Shown here: in pieces, positions 48,876-49,675 of the stretch | How positions within the stretch are numbered: position 1 is the first letter of the stretch | How the letters are laid out: every line of letters starts with the position of its first letter | NCBI GenBank assembly: GCA_028287505.1 | Contig: JAQBPN010000030.1 | Span: 1-49,675 of the forward strand | Direction: 5' to 3' | DNA length: 49,675 nt | From: Fibrobacterota bacterium | Lineage (GTDB): Bacteria; Fibrobacterota; Fibrobacteria; UBA11236 | Notes under the pieces: model-generated | Databases searched by the model: none | Told to the model about the DNA's origin: nothing | Seen by the model: the letters and a program-made list of their open reading frames with translations, nothing else | Translations under genes and position numbers: made by a program

Positions 48876-49675
48876 TCAAATCCGCGATTGATAGGTGAAA
48901 AGCTGGAAATATCGGCCTTTTTTGGCGATTAATTCGTCATGGGTGCCGCGTTCGACAATCAGACCGCCCTCCACCACCAGGATGGCGTCCGCGCGGCGGA
49001 TGGTGGAAAGGCGATGGGCGATGACGAAGGTGGTGCGTCCCCGCATCAGGCCAGCCAGGCTTTCCTGGATGAGCATTTCGCTTTCCGCGTCCAGGTTGGA
49101 GGTGGCCTCGTCCAGGAACAGGATGCGCGGATCGGCCAGCAGGGCGCGGGCGATGGCCACGCGTTGCCGCTGGCCTCCCGAGAGTTTGACGCCCCGCTCT
49201 CCGATCAGGGTGTCCAATCCCTTTTCCAGGCCGTCGGTGAATTCTTTGAGGTTGGCGGCACGTACCGCCTCGGTTACCTCGGTCCCGCCCGCTTCCGGCC
49301 GGCCGAAAAGGATATTGTCCCGGATGGTGCCTTCGAAGAGGAATTCGTCCTGGAGCACCACGGCCAGATGCTTGCGGTAGCTTTCCAATTTGATCGTCGC
49401 GAGGTCGATGCCGTCCACGAGGATCCTTCCTTGCGTCGGACGCAGGAAGGAAGCCGCCAGGCCCGCCAGGGTGGTCTTGCCGGATCCGGAGCTGCCCACC
49501 AGGGCGATCACGGTGCCGGGGGCGGCCTCAAGATCGATTCCGCGCAATACCTCTTTGCCGGGCTCATAGGAAAAGCGGACGTTCTCGAAAGCCACCCGGC
49601 CCTGCAACCGATCGAGTTCGCGGATCCGTTCCGGTTCCCGGCCTTCCGGTTCCAGCTTGAGGATTTCCTCCATGC
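48876..49675 (-). CDS. ABC exporter, C-terminal nucleotide-binding part (cut by window edge)
   Basis: About 266 residues are visible and the frame is open to the right edge; the first Met (MEEILKLEPEGREPERI) is typical of the linker between membrane and ATPase domains, so the true start lies outside. The ATPase has Walker A GSSGSGKTT, Q-loop VLQDEFLFEGTIRDNI, signature LSGGQRQR, Walker B ILFLDEATS and H-loop AHRLST, all intact. The order and linker fit an MsbA/LmrA-type half exporter for lipid or drug export. Confidence 0.9.
   Translation of the reverse strand, partial: MEEILKLEPEGREPERIRELDRLQGRVAFENVRFSYEPGKEVLRGIDLEAAPGTVIALVGSSGSGKTTLAGLAASFLRPTQGRILVDGIDLATIKLESYRKHLAVVLQDEFLFEGTIRDNILFGRPEAGGTEVTEAVRAANLKEFTDGLEKGLDTLIGERGVKLSGGQRQRVAIARALLADPRILFLDEATSNLDAESEMLIQESLAGLMRGRTTFVIAHRLSTIRRADAILVVEGGLIVERGTHDELIAKKGRYFQLFTYQSRI

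Overview
This GC-rich bacterial window comes from a Gram-negative organism: it has three outer-membrane barrels, two TonB-dependent receptors, two ExbB/ExbD/TonB modules and many lipoproteins. Secreted DUF1080, GH16 and GH18 proteins, two exported proteins with C-terminal sorting-like domains, and numerous orphan lipoproteins suggest a free-living polysaccharide degrader. A Fibrobacterota-like lineage is my best guess; this is inference from gene style, as no rRNA or marker gene is present. No tRNA, rRNA, CRISPR array or transposase was seen.

Layout. 1-1552: end of a sugar ABC importer operon (binding lipoprotein, permease start) on the minus strand. 1738-6293: tandem operon of three paralogous outer-membrane barrels. 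6593-7645: exported DUF1080 protein with its own good promoter. 8065-16747: an ebo-like cluster split into two divergent arms. The minus arm is eboD, a TIM-barrel protein and a fused membrane/spermidine-synthase protein. The plus arm is eboE-eboF-eboC, with overlapping genes. 16735-18436: GNAT acetyltransferase, orphan lipoprotein and a strong terminator. 18651-23350: minor type IV pilin operon flanked on both sides by paralogous single-pass membrane proteins of unknown function.

23436-34208: a TetR regulator followed by a long operon: TonB receptor, cysteine-rich lipoprotein, DUF3450, TtpC-type ExbB, ExbB, ExbD, TonB and a TPR protein. The energizing part matches the gene order of the Vibrio TonB2 system. 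The same 15-bp near-palindrome, differing only at its central base, lies over the promoter of tetR and upstream of the receptor, which points to TetR control of the whole operon. Between exbD and tonB lies a 110-bp inverted-repeat element and an arginine-rich ORF made of 14-residue repeats.

34202-38469: hemerythrin, cation diffusion facilitator, GH16 glucanase and GH18 chitinase-like enzyme. 38586-46965: a putative metal (probably copper and/or iron) island: Fur-family regulator, 56-residue membrane protein, Cys/His-rich exported protein, lipoprotein, TonB receptor, its own ExbB/ExbD/TonB, two tiny proteins (one with a CxCx4C motif) and a multicopper oxidase with all copper ligands. 46981-49675: Cys-rich lipoprotein, a repeat protein with a sorting-like tail, and the C-terminal part of an ABC exporter.

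Most starts were moved inward from the longest possible ORF, using Shine-Dalgarno sequences, signal peptides and ATGA-type overlaps. Several promoters sit 6-7 nt before the start codon with no ribosome binding site, suggesting leaderless mRNAs.
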